From Pseudomarimonas salicorniae (GTDB lineage: Bacteria; Pseudomonadota; Gammaproteobacteria; Xanthomonadales; Xanthomonadaceae): DNA of 64,000 bases. Under the pieces are notes generated by a model. It saw only the letters and a list, made by a program, of their open reading frames with translations. It was not told the origin of the DNA and did no database searches. The DNA lies in NCBI RefSeq assembly GCF_023156535.1, contig NZ_JALNMH010000010.1, forward strand, positions 169,504 to 233,503, written 5' to 3'. A program made the translations under genes and the position numbers. This document shows positions 8,622 through 17,168 of the stretch, in pieces (the first letter of the stretch is position 1; every line of letters begins with the position of its first letter).

Positions 8622-9761
8622 ATGAAACTGCAGACGCTTTTCGGGGCGATGATTGCCACCAGTTGCCTCGCCGGCTTCAATGTCATGGCGCAGGACAGCC
8701 GCACTATCACCTTTACCAACTTCGGAACTTCGGGTAAGACCGTCGAGCTGGAGCCCGGCTCCACCGTGCAGTGGCAGTCGAATGGCGACATCGAAGTGCG
8801 CTGCAAGGCGCCCTGCTCCGAACTGAGCAGCGGCGGCGCCGGCGGCAGCGCCCCGCCCACTTCGGTGGTATTGAGCGCCTCGCCGGCTTCGCCCGCATCC
8901 ATTTCTCACCGCGCCGCCTATTCCCTGACCTGGAACAGTGCAGGCGCCGATGTCTGCATCGGCGCAGAGTCGACCCTGGGCGGGGTCGCGACCAGCATCG
9001 CGAACTGGACCAACCAGATCTTTCCCGCAACCCGCAGTACCCCGCTGTCGCTGATTCTTGACGGCCCGGCTGTCGGGACCGCCACTCCCAATTCCTATGC
9101 GTTCCGGCTGCGCTGCTACGGCACCGGCGGATCGCTGCTCAGCAACCAGGTCACCGTCGATGTGGCCGCCCAGACCGGTGGCGGCGGTGGAACGCCTGGT
9201 GCTGATTACTGCGGTGAGCTCTACGGCGCCAATCCGCCCTCCAGCACCCCGTTCAATCTCACCAGGGTCGAGGCTGGCTATAACGACATCTGGCCGGGCG
9301 TGAACCCCGGACAGAGCGCGCCGCTGGTGGTGCTACCCGGCGGAGCAGCCGGCGGCATCATGTCGCCAAGCACCGGACGCTACCTGGCGATCCGTTTCGT
9401 CATGCCGCAGACGGAAGTCCAGGCCGACCAGCAGATGCGCATCACCACGCAGCTGCCCCAGGCCCAGGGGGTCAGCGCAGGCGCCATCAGCATGACCTTC
9501 AGCCCCTGCCCGGGTGACTTCCGCCCGCGTACAACCAACTCCGATCCGGATCCGTACCTGCGCCCGCAGTGCGGCACCTTCGGTACGGGCTTTGCGCTCA
9601 ATGCCTCGTCGAACAGCGGCCTGTCCGGCTGTCCGGCACCGGTGGGCAAGACCATGTACCTGAACATCGCCATCTACGACATGTTCAAGCCGTCCCTCGG
9701 CAGCCCGACCTGCTTCTCCTCGGGTGACAGCACCTGTGGACTGTCGGTCGTCACCCAGTAA
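8622..9761 (+). CDS. Secreted protein, function unknown
   Basis: The 379-aa protein has a signal peptide (MKLQTLFGAMIATSCLAGFNVMA). The mature sequence begins with a short beta-type stretch ('TITFTNFGTSGKTVELEPG') and then an immunoglobulin/fibronectin-like region ('SISHRAAYSLTWNSAGADVC'), followed by a Gly-rich linker (GGGGGTPG). The C-terminal domain has several cysteines (YCGELYG, FSPCPGDF, PQCGTFG, SGCPAP, PTCFSS, STCGLS), suggesting disulfides in an exported protein. I do not recognise a family. It sits between the abundant secreted protein and an EpsD-type chaperone and could be a type II substrate, which is inference from location only. Confidence 0.7.
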   Translation: MKLQTLFGAMIATSCLAGFNVMAQDSRTITFTNFGTSGKTVELEPGSTVQWQSNGDIEVRCKAPCSELSSGGAGGSAPPTSVVLSASPASPASISHRAAYSLTWNSAGADVCIGAESTLGGVATSIANWTNQIFPATRSTPLSLILDGPAVGTATPNSYAFRLRCYGTGGSLLSNQVTVDVAAQTGGGGGTPGADYCGELYGANPPSSTPFNLTRVEAGYNDIWPGVNPGQSAPLVVLPGGAAGGIMSPSTGRYLAIRFVMPQTEVQADQQMRITTQLPQAQGVSAGAISMTFSPCPGDFRPRTTNSDPDPYLRPQCGTFGTGFALNASSNSGLSGCPAPVGKTMYLNIAIYDMFKPSLGSPTCFSSGDSTCGLSVVTQ

Positions 9762-9797
9762 CGGGCGCAGGCCGGTCGACGCTTAACCAGGACACGG

Positions 9798-10757
9798 ATG
9801 GTCATGAAGATGGTTCGAGTGATGGCCCTGTTGCTGTCAGCTTCGCTTGCCTGGGCGCTCGTCGCCCAGGTGAGTGCCCAATCCGCCGATCGGGTCGTCG
9901 CCACGCGCGGCGACGCGGTCGTCTTCGAGTCGGATCTGCGCGAGGCGTTTCTGGAGATCCCGGAGGATCTGCGCCAGAACGTTGTCGGCAATCCCGACAA
10001 GGTTGGCAAGATCCTTGACGAGTTGCTGCTCGCGCAGCAGATCGTCCGCGACTCGGAGCAGGGGCGGAGATGGCTGGAAAGCCTCGAGTTCCGGCCCGAC
10101 GTAGGGGCGTTCAAGCGCAAGGCCACCGAGATCATGGATCAGCGCGCTGCGGTGGAGTCCGAGGAGGATCTGCAGGAGCTGGCCCGCGAGTACTTCCTTG
10201 CCGATCCGTCCCAGTACCGGCTACCGGACGTCTACGCGTTCGCCCTCGCCATTCAGGGCACGGCCGACTCAGCCGCCGAGAACTCCGAACAGGTGCAGGA
10301 TGATGCGGAATCTGCAGCCTCGGGGGAGGGCGCCGAGTCGGCCGCTGCCGAGCAGGAAGCCGAGCTCCCGGCGAACCTTTTCGGCGCCGGGGACGACGGT
10401 GCCGAGAATCTCCCGGAGGGCGTGTCGGTGGTCCGCTTCGATTTCGACGGGCTTTCCAAGCAGCCGCCGATCGTGGTGTTGGCTGCGCGGAGCATCCGTG
10501 AAATCGGCGGCTCGTCGAAGGTGTTCCAGCTGCCAGACGGGCGCCCTGCGCAGATCAAGCTTGAAAGCCTTGAGCGTGGCCGGCAACGGCAGTTCGAGGA
10601 GGTTCGGGACAGCATCGTCGAACGGCTGCGCGTCGATCTGAAGCAGGCGACGGTTCGGCGTTACACCGTGCCGCTCGGCAATCTTCCGATCGATATCAAT
10701 GGCGAAGCGTTGAACAGCGTGGCTGCCTCCTTCCTGAAGCCGTCGGGCGAAAGTTAG
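9798..10757 (+). CDS. EpsD/SurA-like periplasmic peptidyl-prolyl isomerase
   Basis: The 319-aa protein begins with a signal peptide (MALLLSASLAWALVAQVSAQ). The following segment has the SurA/PpiC N-terminal pattern: 'DRVVATRGDAVVFESDLR', then 'VGKILDELLLAQQIVRDSEQ'. The middle of the protein, where a parvulin domain is expected, carries a long acidic low-complexity insert (AENSEQVQDDAESAASGEGA...), and the parvulin-like strands resume at 'VSVVRFDFDGLSKQPP' and 'RPAQIKLESLERGRQRQFEEV'. It may act mainly as an outer-membrane or secreted-protein chaperone. EpsD-type isomerases usually lie in exopolysaccharide loci, which fits the glycan cluster 0.9 kb downstream. ATG 9798 and 9804 are both possible starts. 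Confidence 0.65.
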   Translation: MVMKMVRVMALLLSASLAWALVAQVSAQSADRVVATRGDAVVFESDLREAFLEIPEDLRQNVVGNPDKVGKILDELLLAQQIVRDSEQGRRWLESLEFRPDVGAFKRKATEIMDQRAAVESEEDLQELAREYFLADPSQYRLPDVYAFALAIQGTADSAAENSEQVQDDAESAASGEGAESAAAEQEAELPANLFGAGDDGAENLPEGVSVVRFDFDGLSKQPPIVVLAARSIREIGGSSKVFQLPDGRPAQIKLESLERGRQRQFEEVRDSIVERLRVDLKQATVRRYTVPLGNLPIDINGEALNSVAASFLKPSGES

Positions 10758-10861
10758 AATCGGCGCTGCTGGCCGCTTTGCCTCGCTCCGCGGCCCTTCC
10801 GCCTTCCGCCCATCGTTCCAACGCTCCGAGAGCGCGGGAATCGACGACCATGGAGCTCGCC

Positions 10862-11452
10862 ATGACCCTGCTGCGTTGCCTTGCGGCTGCCCTTCTTCTT
10901 CCCGTCCTGGTCTCCTGCACCAGCACGGGCAGCCAGGACTCATCCGAAGCCGGTCCGGGGGCGGTCGCCACCGAAACAGCTGCACCCGAGCTGTTGAACG
11001 GAAGCTTCGACGCGGCCGAACACCCGCTGCACGGCTGGGAGAAGGGCGTCCACGCCAACCCGGACTCCTACCGCTTCGAGATCCGTACGGGAGAGGAGTG
11101 CCTGTCGAATCCCTGCGTGGCGATCATCCAGCAGGGCAGCGAACCCTGGGGTGGAATCTTCCAGATGATCAACCTGCCGGGCCAGAAGCCCGGCGGCGTG
11201 CGCTTCGTCGCAATGTTTCGCGGAATCGACGCCGACAGTCCGACCCACCTGCAGGCGCTGGTCAAGCGCCCGGGCCGGCCGGATGACATCCATGAGGCCA
11301 AGGTCGACCTGTTGCCGGTCTTCGCGCCGGTTACCCTGGATGTCACGCTCCCCGAGGATGCCAGCGCAGTGGAAATCGGTGTTGTGCATCACGGGCAGGG
11401 CGCCGTGGTCGTCGATGATGTCAGCATGAGCCTGCTGCCGGGCCAGCCCTAG
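10862..11452 (+). CDS. Putative lipoprotein with jelly-roll (carbohydrate-binding-like) domain
   Basis: ATG 10862 is preceded by GGAG with a 6-nt spacer and gives a lipoprotein signal (MTLLRCLAAALLLPVLVSC, Cys 19). In-frame ATGs upstream (10778, 10850) would put the signal peptide inside the protein. After a 20-residue Ser/Gly/Ala linker, 'LLNGSFDAAEHPLHGWEKG' starts a single beta-sandwich domain that ends with 'AVVVDDVSMSLLPGQ'. An N-terminal 'NGSFE...GW' and a C-terminal 'V.DDVS' are typical of carbohydrate-binding-module-like jelly rolls. About 196 aa. Ligand unknown; proximity to the glycan exporter genes makes a polysaccharide ligand plausible. Confidence 0.65.
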   Translation: MTLLRCLAAALLLPVLVSCTSTGSQDSSEAGPGAVATETAAPELLNGSFDAAEHPLHGWEKGVHANPDSYRFEIRTGEECLSNPCVAIIQQGSEPWGGIFQMINLPGQKPGGVRFVAMFRGIDADSPTHLQALVKRPGRPDDIHEAKVDLLPVFAPVTLDVTLPEDASAVEIGVVHHGQGAVVVDDVSMSLLPGQP

Positions 11453-11646
11453 CCAGCGCACTGGCGGCCCCTGCGGGCAGCCGAAGGCATGTCGGAAAGC
11501 ACGCCGGGCAGCGGCTGGCGGTAAACTCGTCAGCCGCCGACCCGCTTCCCGGCCGGCGCCGACTGCGTCGCCGGCAAGCCGTCGAATCCCATGCCGGCCT
11601 TCAGGGCACTGCCCCGCGGGGCGCCGGCGACATAGGACATTCACCG

Positions 11647-12414
11647 TTGAGATCGGAGCTCAGGAGATTTTGGGTGCTGTGCCGCGTGGACCTCAATGCG
11701 CGGGGTCTGCAGAACGGCACCCTGCTCGTCTGGCTGGTGGTCCTGCCCGTCCTTCAGCTCGGGCTATACGCTGCGGTGTTCGCGGGAATTTTCAAGGCGC
11801 GTGTTCCGGGGCTCGATGCCATGGGCTACGTGGGCTTCCTGTCTCTCGGGCTGTGGCCGTGGTTCGCATTCTCCGAGGCGGTATCACGCGGCGCGACGGC
11901 CCTGGTGGACAACGCCGGGCTGCTCGGGAAGACCGCGATCTCGCCGTTCCAGCTGATCCTGGCGAGGGTGGCCTCGGCCTTCATGATCCACGGATTGGGG
12001 TTCCTGATCGTCCTGGTCGTGCTGTTCGCGCTGCAGATTCCGCTCAAGCCGACGGGCCTGCCATGGGTGATGGCCGGCTGGCTGGTACTGCTGGCCTGTG
12101 CGGCGGCGTTCGCAGTCATCGCCGCCCTGGTCTGCGTCTTCGTGCGCGATGTGCAGCACCTGCTGCCGCTCGCGCTCACGGCGGTGTTTTTTCTGTCGCC
12201 CCTGCTCTACCGGCTCGAATCCCTGCCCGAGTGGTCGCACCCTGCGCAGTGGTTCAACCCGGCGGGCCTGTCGATCGTCGCCCTCCGTGACGGCCTGCTC
12301 TGGGAGCCCAGTCCCACCCATCTGCTGGTCGCCCTGATCGGGGCTGCGGCGGTGGCTGGGCTGGCCCGGGCGCTCTATGCGCGGCTGCGCGTTCCGATGA
12401 CGGATTACCTGTGA
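11647..12414 (+). CDS. wzm: ABC-2 polysaccharide export permease (Wzm-like)
   Basis: The 255-aa integral membrane protein has about six hydrophobic spans, beginning with 'GTLLVWLVVLPVLQLGLYAAVF' after a basic N-terminus. The conserved ABC-2 features 'SLGLWPWFAFSEAVSRGATALVDNAGL' (given here as landmarks at residues 60-85) and 'ALTAVFFLSPLLYRLESLP', then 'FNPAGLSIVALRDGLL', are those of Wzm/TagG-type exporters of O-antigen or teichoic-acid-like chains. The start is TTG 11647, with AGGA at 11634-11637 nine bases upstream. The GTGA overlap with the ATPase gene couples the two subunits. It presumably flips undecaprenyl-linked glycan across the inner membrane. Confidence 0.9.
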   Translation: MRSELRRFWVLCRVDLNARGLQNGTLLVWLVVLPVLQLGLYAAVFAGIFKARVPGLDAMGYVGFLSLGLWPWFAFSEAVSRGATALVDNAGLLGKTAISPFQLILARVASAFMIHGLGFLIVLVVLFALQIPLKPTGLPWVMAGWLVLLACAAAFAVIAALVCVFVRDVQHLLPLALTAVFFLSPLLYRLESLPEWSHPAQWFNPAGLSIVALRDGLLWEPSPTHLLVALIGAAAVAGLARALYARLRVPMTDYL

Positions 12415-13589
12415 CCGGCCCGCTGGTCTCCGTCCGCGACCTTGGCAAGTCGTACCCGCTGCACAACAGCCCGGGGCGCAACGCCCGAGACCTGGTCCGC
12501 GTGCTCCTCGGTCGGCCGGTCGAGCGCGCCGCGGTGCTGGAGGGCGTGAGCTTCGATGTGCTGCCCCGCGAATCGCTGGGCATCATTGGTGAGAACGGCG
12601 CCGGCAAGTCGACCCTGCTCAAGCTCATCACCGGTGTGCTCAGGCCCAGCATCGGCAACGTCTACCGGCGGGGCAGGGTGGGGGCGCTGCTCGAACTGGG
12701 CGCCGGCTTCGATCGCGATCTGACCGGACGGCAGAACATCGCCCTGTCTGCCGGCCTGCAGGGCTGGAGCGGCGCGCAGATCCGCGAGCGCGAGCAGCAG
12801 ATCATCGAGTTCGCCGATATCGGCCGCTACGTGGACGAGCCGATCAAGCACTACTCCTCCGGCATGGTCGTGCGACTGGGCTTTGCCATCGTAGCCGCGG
12901 TCAAACCCGAGCTGCTGATCACCGACGAGGTGCTGGCGGTCGGCGACGAGAGCTTCCAGAAGAAGTGCATCCGCTGGATCGAGGGCTACGTCGAGGAAGG
13001 CGGCACCCTGCTGTTCGTCAGCCATTCCATGTACCACATCCAGAAGCTCTGTCGGCACGCGCTGTGGCTGCGCAGTGGGCGGGTTGCCGCGTATGGCGAT
13101 GTCTTCGATGTGACCCGCGACTATCTGGCCTACCACGAGCGGCTCGCCGCGGCCGAGGCCGATCGCGACATGGGGCTCGGCGGTGTGGCTTCCGACCTGC
13201 GCCTGGTTCGGGTCTCGCTGAACGGTGAGGAGGGCGAGCTGCCCCCCGACATCGAGAGTGGCGGCCGGCTCGAGGCCGAGGTGACGGTGGATTCCTCCGA
13301 CGCCCAGCCGGTGCGGATCGTCCTCGGCCTGGTTCGCGCCGACGGCACCGCGATCTTCGGCACCACCAGCGAGATCGACGGCGCAGAGCCGATTCGCCAG
13401 GAGGGTCGGCTGATCACCTTCCGCGTGGTCTTCGATGCGCTGCCCCTGCTGCCCGGCAGCTACAGCCTGCGCGTGCACAGCATGGACCACGAGGGCCATC
13501 GCATTTTCGATACGCTGGACCGGGCGTTCACCGTCCGCGGGCGACTGCGCGAGGTCGGCCTGGTCAACCTGCCGCACCGCTGGGGCTGA
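12411..13589 (+). CDS. wzt: Polysaccharide export ATPase with glycan-binding C-domain (Wzt-like)
   Basis: The 392-aa ATPase partner of the upstream permease. Walker A GENGAGKST lies at about residues 60-68, the signature 'YSSGMVVRLGFAI' near 147, and Walker B 'LLITDEVLAVGDE' near 168, followed by the switch 'LLFVSHSM'. The N-terminal subfamily motif 'VRDLGKSYPL' is present. After the nucleotide-binding domain there is an extra beta-sandwich domain (about 255-392, 'VRIVLGLVRADGTAIFGT', 'GSYSLRVHSMD') like the Wzt C-terminal domain. In characterised systems that domain recognises the chain end, often a methylated or otherwise capped terminus, which fits the methyltransferase encoded three genes on. 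GTG start overlaps wzm. Confidence 0.92.
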   Translation: MTGPLVSVRDLGKSYPLHNSPGRNARDLVRVLLGRPVERAAVLEGVSFDVLPRESLGIIGENGAGKSTLLKLITGVLRPSIGNVYRRGRVGALLELGAGFDRDLTGRQNIALSAGLQGWSGAQIREREQQIIEFADIGRYVDEPIKHYSSGMVVRLGFAIVAAVKPELLITDEVLAVGDESFQKKCIRWIEGYVEEGGTLLFVSHSMYHIQKLCRHALWLRSGRVAAYGDVFDVTRDYLAYHERLAAAEADRDMGLGGVASDLRLVRVSLNGEEGELPPDIESGGRLEAEVTVDSSDAQPVRIVLGLVRADGTAIFGTTSEIDGAEPIRQEGRLITFRVVFDALPLLPGSYSLRVHSMDHEGHRIFDTLDRAFTVRGRLREVGLVNLPHRWG

Positions 13590-13591
13590 GC

Positions 13592-14431
13592 ATGCGGCCC
13601 TGGGTACTGATCCCCGTGTTCAATGCGCCGGCGGCGCTGCAGCGCTGCCTTGAGGCCCTGGACGAGACCCTGTCGCCCGGCGAGCGGGTGCTGCTCTGCG
13701 ACGACGCCTCGACCGATGCCGCAGTCGCGCCCTTGATCGAGCGCTGGCAGGCCGGCACGGCGCTGGAAGTGCATGTTGAGCGGTCAAGGCAGAACCGGGG
13801 TTTCGTCGGCAACGTCAATGCCGCGATGGCCCGGCTGGGCGGCGAGGACGCCATTCTGCTCAATACCGACACCGTGCCCGCACCGGGCTGGTTCGAGGCC
13901 ATGGTGCGCTGCGCCGAGGTCGATCCGCGTATCGCCACCGCCACCCCCTGGTCGAACAACGCCGAGATCTGCTCGTTTCCCCAGCTTTGCATCGCGGCAC
14001 CGATCCCAGGGCAGCGGGCGCTGAAGGCGATTGGCCGCGCGGCGGCGCAGATGGTTGACGTGCAGCCGCCCGAGTTGCCGACCGGCGTCGGCTTCGCGAT
14101 GTTCGTCCGCGGAAGCGCCTGGACCACGCTGGGCGGTTTCGACGAGGCGACCTTCGGCCGCGGCTACGGCGAGGAAAATGACTTCTGCCGGCGCGCGGCC
14201 GGCCACGGCTGGCGCAACGTGCTCTGTCCCACCGCCTACGTGGCCCATGAGGGGCATGCCTCGTTCGCGGGGACCGGCCACAGTCCGGGTGGTGAGAATC
14301 TGCGCCGGCTGACCGCGCGCTACCCCGATTACAATGAGCGGGTGGCCACCTTCATCTGCGAGGACCCGCTGCGGCCCTTGCGCGATCGACTCGCCGAGCT
14401 GCTCGAGCGCGAGTCCGGAATCCCTTCGTGA
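13592..14431 (+). CDS. Glycosyltransferase, family 2 type
   Basis: The 279-aa cytoplasmic enzyme begins with 'PWVLIPVFNAPAALQRCLEAL', the GT-A nucleotide-binding opening, and has 'LLCDDASTD' and 'RQNRGFVGNVNAAMA' typical of family-2 transferases. 'AILLNTDTVP' supplies the DxD-like metal/sugar-nucleotide motif, and 'FDEATFGRGYGEENDFCRRA' the acceptor-side ED motif with the catalytic-base position. It starts 2 nt after wzt, so it is in the same transcription unit. Sugar donor and acceptor cannot be told from sequence; it probably adds a sugar to the exported glycan. Confidence 0.85.
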   Translation: MRPWVLIPVFNAPAALQRCLEALDETLSPGERVLLCDDASTDAAVAPLIERWQAGTALEVHVERSRQNRGFVGNVNAAMARLGGEDAILLNTDTVPAPGWFEAMVRCAEVDPRIATATPWSNNAEICSFPQLCIAAPIPGQRALKAIGRAAAQMVDVQPPELPTGVGFAMFVRGSAWTTLGGFDEATFGRGYGEENDFCRRAAGHGWRNVLCPTAYVAHEGHASFAGTGHSPGGENLRRLTARYPDYNERVATFICEDPLRPLRDRLAELLERESGIPS

Positions 14432-15309
14432 GCGATCGACAAGACCCGGCACTGCCCTTCACCGGCGAGCGATTCACGCCCGAGTGCGTGCGCGAGATCT
14501 GGTATGAGCACCTGCATCGCTATGCCTTCGCGGCCCAGCTCGCCAATGGCCGGCGCGTACTCGATGCGGCCAGCGGCGAAGGCTTCGGCAGCGCCATGCT
14601 CGCCTCGGCCGGTGCCCGCTCCGTGCTCGGCGTCGACATCGACCCCGAAGCGGTGGCGCATGCGCAACGGCGCTACGCCGATCGGCCCGCGCTGCGCTTC
14701 GAGAGCGGCGACGCGACGCGCCTCGAATCACTCGAGTCGGCCAGCTTCGATCTGGTCTGCAGCTTCGAGACGCTGGAGCACGTAGAGCGCCAGGAAGCGC
14801 TGCTCGAAGGCTTCGCGCGTGTCCTCACCGAGGACGGCCTGCTGCTGATCTCGACCCCGGACAAGCGCGTCTACAGCGACCTTGCCGGGCACGACAACCC
14901 GTTCCACGTGCGGGAGCTGTACCGGGCTGAGTTCGAGGCCCTGCTGCGGCGGCACTTCCCGGCGATCGCCCTGTGGGGCCAGAAGCTGCTGTTCCAGTCG
15001 GTGATCTGGTCACCCGGAAGACAGCAAGGCTGGCAGGCCAACGTCGAGGGCGCAGAGCAGCCGGGCATGGCCTATGAGCCGATGTACTGGATCGCGCTCT
15101 GCGCACGCAGCGAGGCGGCGCTTTCGGCGCTGCCCTCGCTCCATCTGTTCGGTGATGCCGCGGAAAGCGTCTATCGCCACTATGACGAGGAGATCCGGAA
15201 AGGCATCCGTGCGGGCCACCGGATCCTCGAGCTGGAGGCCGAGGTCGAGCAGCTGCGCGCCCGCCTCGCCGCGTCGCAGGACGCCCAGGAAAAAGGAGAA
15301 GGATCTTGA
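14428..15309 (+). CDS. SAM-dependent methyltransferase, class I
   Basis: The 293-aa protein has the class I methyltransferase motif I 'RRVLDAASGEGFGSAMLA' near residue 45, an acidic ribose-binding 'VLGVDIDPEAVAHAQ', and motif IV 'FDLVCSFETLEHV'. The N-terminal 'PFTGERFTPE' and the 'W.EHLHRYAFA' segment are typical of methyltransferases in O-antigen loci. The C-terminal 25 residues form a coiled coil ('RILELEAEVEQLRARLAA'). GTG start overlaps the upstream glycosyltransferase by 4 nt, and its TGA overlaps the TTG of the next gene. It may methylate the growing or terminal sugar recognised by the Wzt C-domain; that link is inferred. Confidence 0.82.
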   Translation: MSDRQDPALPFTGERFTPECVREIWYEHLHRYAFAAQLANGRRVLDAASGEGFGSAMLASAGARSVLGVDIDPEAVAHAQRRYADRPALRFESGDATRLESLESASFDLVCSFETLEHVERQEALLEGFARVLTEDGLLLISTPDKRVYSDLAGHDNPFHVRELYRAEFEALLRRHFPAIALWGQKLLFQSVIWSPGRQQGWQANVEGAEQPGMAYEPMYWIALCARSEAALSALPSLHLFGDAAESVYRHYDEEIRKGIRAGHRILELEAEVEQLRARLAASQDAQEKGEGS

Positions 15310-17126
15310 ACACCCCAACCCATGCCGCCCGCTCGTCCCTCGGGGATGTTCCGCTGTACGCATCGATCGGCGGCCGTATGGCCTCGCTCGGCAACGAGGA
15401 GGTGGTGTTCTTCGATCCCGAGTCGAATCGCTCGCACGTGATGACCGCCCAGGTGATCGAGGCGCTCGAGCTCTGCCGCCCCTTCGCGACGATGGACGAG
15501 CATGTAAAGAACGTCGCGTCCCGGGTGCAGGGACTGGCCGGACAGGAGGCGGCCGTCCGCCGCGTGCTCGAGGGCCTGACCTCCCGTGGCCTGCTGGTCA
15601 GCGATGATGCATTCCTGCGCCGCATGACCTCGGTCCCGGCGGTGCCGGTGGCCGAGCATGCCGGCCTGTTCGTACGCGCCTGCGACCGGCCCGAGCAGCT
15701 CTCCGCCCTGCTCGACAGCCTGCCGGATGGCGAAGCTGCGCTGGAACGACTGGTGGTGATGGATGACTCGCGCGAGGCGACTTCGGTCGAGCAGCACGCC
15801 GCCCGGCTGTCCTCAGCCGGCGGACGGGAAGTCTTCCATGTCACCCCGGACCGCTGGCAGGCCTTCGAGCAGGCGTTGGCTGCCGAGCTGCCCGAGCACG
15901 CCGAGCTGCTGGGCCAGCTGCTGCGCCACGATCCGGGCTATCGCGGCCCGGTCGGCGGCGGCCAGGGGCGCAACCTGATCACCCTGCTCAGTGCCGGGCG
16001 CCGACACCTGCTGCTCGATGACGACAACCTGTTCCCGCTCGCCCGCCATCCCGAGGCCAGCGCCTCGCTGCAGCACGAGGCCCTGGCCTGGGCGCCGCGC
16101 ACCTTCTCCGCGCAGGACGAGGCGATGTCGGTCGGCGAGGTTGATCCGGATGCGGCCTCGACCCTGCTCGACCTTTGCGGCCGCACGCTCGGCGAGCTGG
16201 TCCGCGATGGACGGCTGCGCTTCGGTCGCGAAGAGCTGGTCGGGCGCATGCCCAGCGTCGAGCCCCTGCTGCGCGGTGATCTGCGCGTCAGCATGGCGGT
16301 GAACGGCCACCGGGGCGGTTCCTGCGCCTCCGGGGTCAACTGGCTGCTCCTGCTGGATCCGCAGGCCCGCGCCGGTCTGCTTGCCGACGAGGCGCGCTAC
16401 CGGCAGCTGCGCGGCGACCCGGCGGTGTGGTTCGGGTGCTCGGCCTTCGCCGCCACCCGGCTTGCCCAGTTCACCCCCTTCAGCGTCGACAACAGCCTGC
16501 TGTTGCCCTGCACCAGCCCCTTCGGCCGCAGCGAGGACGCGGTGTTCAACGCGCTGGCCAGCGCCATGCATCCGGGCAGCGTCCAGCTGCACGTGCCCTG
16601 GTCGGTGGGCCATCGACCGCAGCAGGGGCGCGACCGCTCGGCCCTGTATGCGCAGGCGGATACGCCGGACGTCAACCAGAGCCTGGCCGACCTCATCATG
16701 CGCAGCGCCGACGAGATCCACGCCGAGGCGCCCGAGGCTCGCGCCGCCGCGATCGCCGCGCGCATCGAGGACCTCGCTGCCGGCAGCGAGCGCAACCTGC
16801 TTGCCTACCTCGGCGAGTTCCTCGCCTATCGCCGCACCACCCTGATCGCCCAGATGCAGCAGGTGCTGGCAGCGGCGCAGCGGGCGCCTATTCCCGACTG
16901 GTTCTTCGCCGACCTGCGGGCGCAGATCGAAGCCAATGGCCGCGCCGTGGTCGAGCGCAAGCCGCCGCGCTTTGCCGGTTGGCCAGAGGAGGCCAGCGCG
17001 GCGCAGAGCGCTGCGCGCTTCCGCGAGCAGGCCGCCGTGCTGGCCCGTGGCCTGCGCGCCTGGCCAGCCATTCGCGAGGCCGCCGCGGCGCGCGCCGGGG
17101 ACTTCCTTGGCAGCTGCCGGATCTAG
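15306..17126 (+). CDS. PqqD-like domain fused to a glycosyltransferase-like domain
   Basis: TTG 15306 overlaps the preceding TGA, with AAGGAGAAGG just upstream. Residues 13-98 read like a PqqD-type winged-helix domain: 'VVFFDPESNRSHVMTAQVIE', then 'ALELCRPFATMDEHVKNV', ending 'AVRRVLEGLTSRGLLVSDD'. From about 115 the sequence changes to a nucleotide-sugar-enzyme pattern, with 'LFVRACDRPEQLSALLDSL', 'LERLVVMDDSRE' and 'RHLLLDDDNLFPL' (DxD-like), and further on 'TSPFGRSEDAVFNALAS'. The C-terminal 130 residues are helical and Ala/Arg-rich. Length 606 aa. I do not recognise a characterised family with this order. It lies in the glycan operon between a methyltransferase and a family-2 transferase, so it probably acts on glycan or a glycosylated peptide; function unknown. 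Confidence 0.6.
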   Translation: MNTPTHAARSSLGDVPLYASIGGRMASLGNEEVVFFDPESNRSHVMTAQVIEALELCRPFATMDEHVKNVASRVQGLAGQEAAVRRVLEGLTSRGLLVSDDAFLRRMTSVPAVPVAEHAGLFVRACDRPEQLSALLDSLPDGEAALERLVVMDDSREATSVEQHAARLSSAGGREVFHVTPDRWQAFEQALAAELPEHAELLGQLLRHDPGYRGPVGGGQGRNLITLLSAGRRHLLLDDDNLFPLARHPEASASLQHEALAWAPRTFSAQDEAMSVGEVDPDAASTLLDLCGRTLGELVRDGRLRFGREELVGRMPSVEPLLRGDLRVSMAVNGHRGGSCASGVNWLLLLDPQARAGLLADEARYRQLRGDPAVWFGCSAFAATRLAQFTPFSVDNSLLLPCTSPFGRSEDAVFNALASAMHPGSVQLHVPWSVGHRPQQGRDRSALYAQADTPDVNQSLADLIMRSADEIHAEAPEARAAAIAARIEDLAAGSERNLLAYLGEFLAYRRTTLIAQMQQVLAAAQRAPIPDWFFADLRAQIEANGRAVVERKPPRFAGWPEEASAAQSAARFREQAAVLARGLRAWPAIREAAAARAGDFLGSCRI

Positions 17127-17168
17127 TCCGCTGATCGCCCCGCGAGCGCCGGGGCCGGCCACCCGATC

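Noticed and set aside
11490..11525. Eleven-codon frame before wzm as a possible peptide for the PqqD-like protein
   Set aside because: Too short, no ribosome-binding site, and composition looks random; no precursor peptide gene was found.
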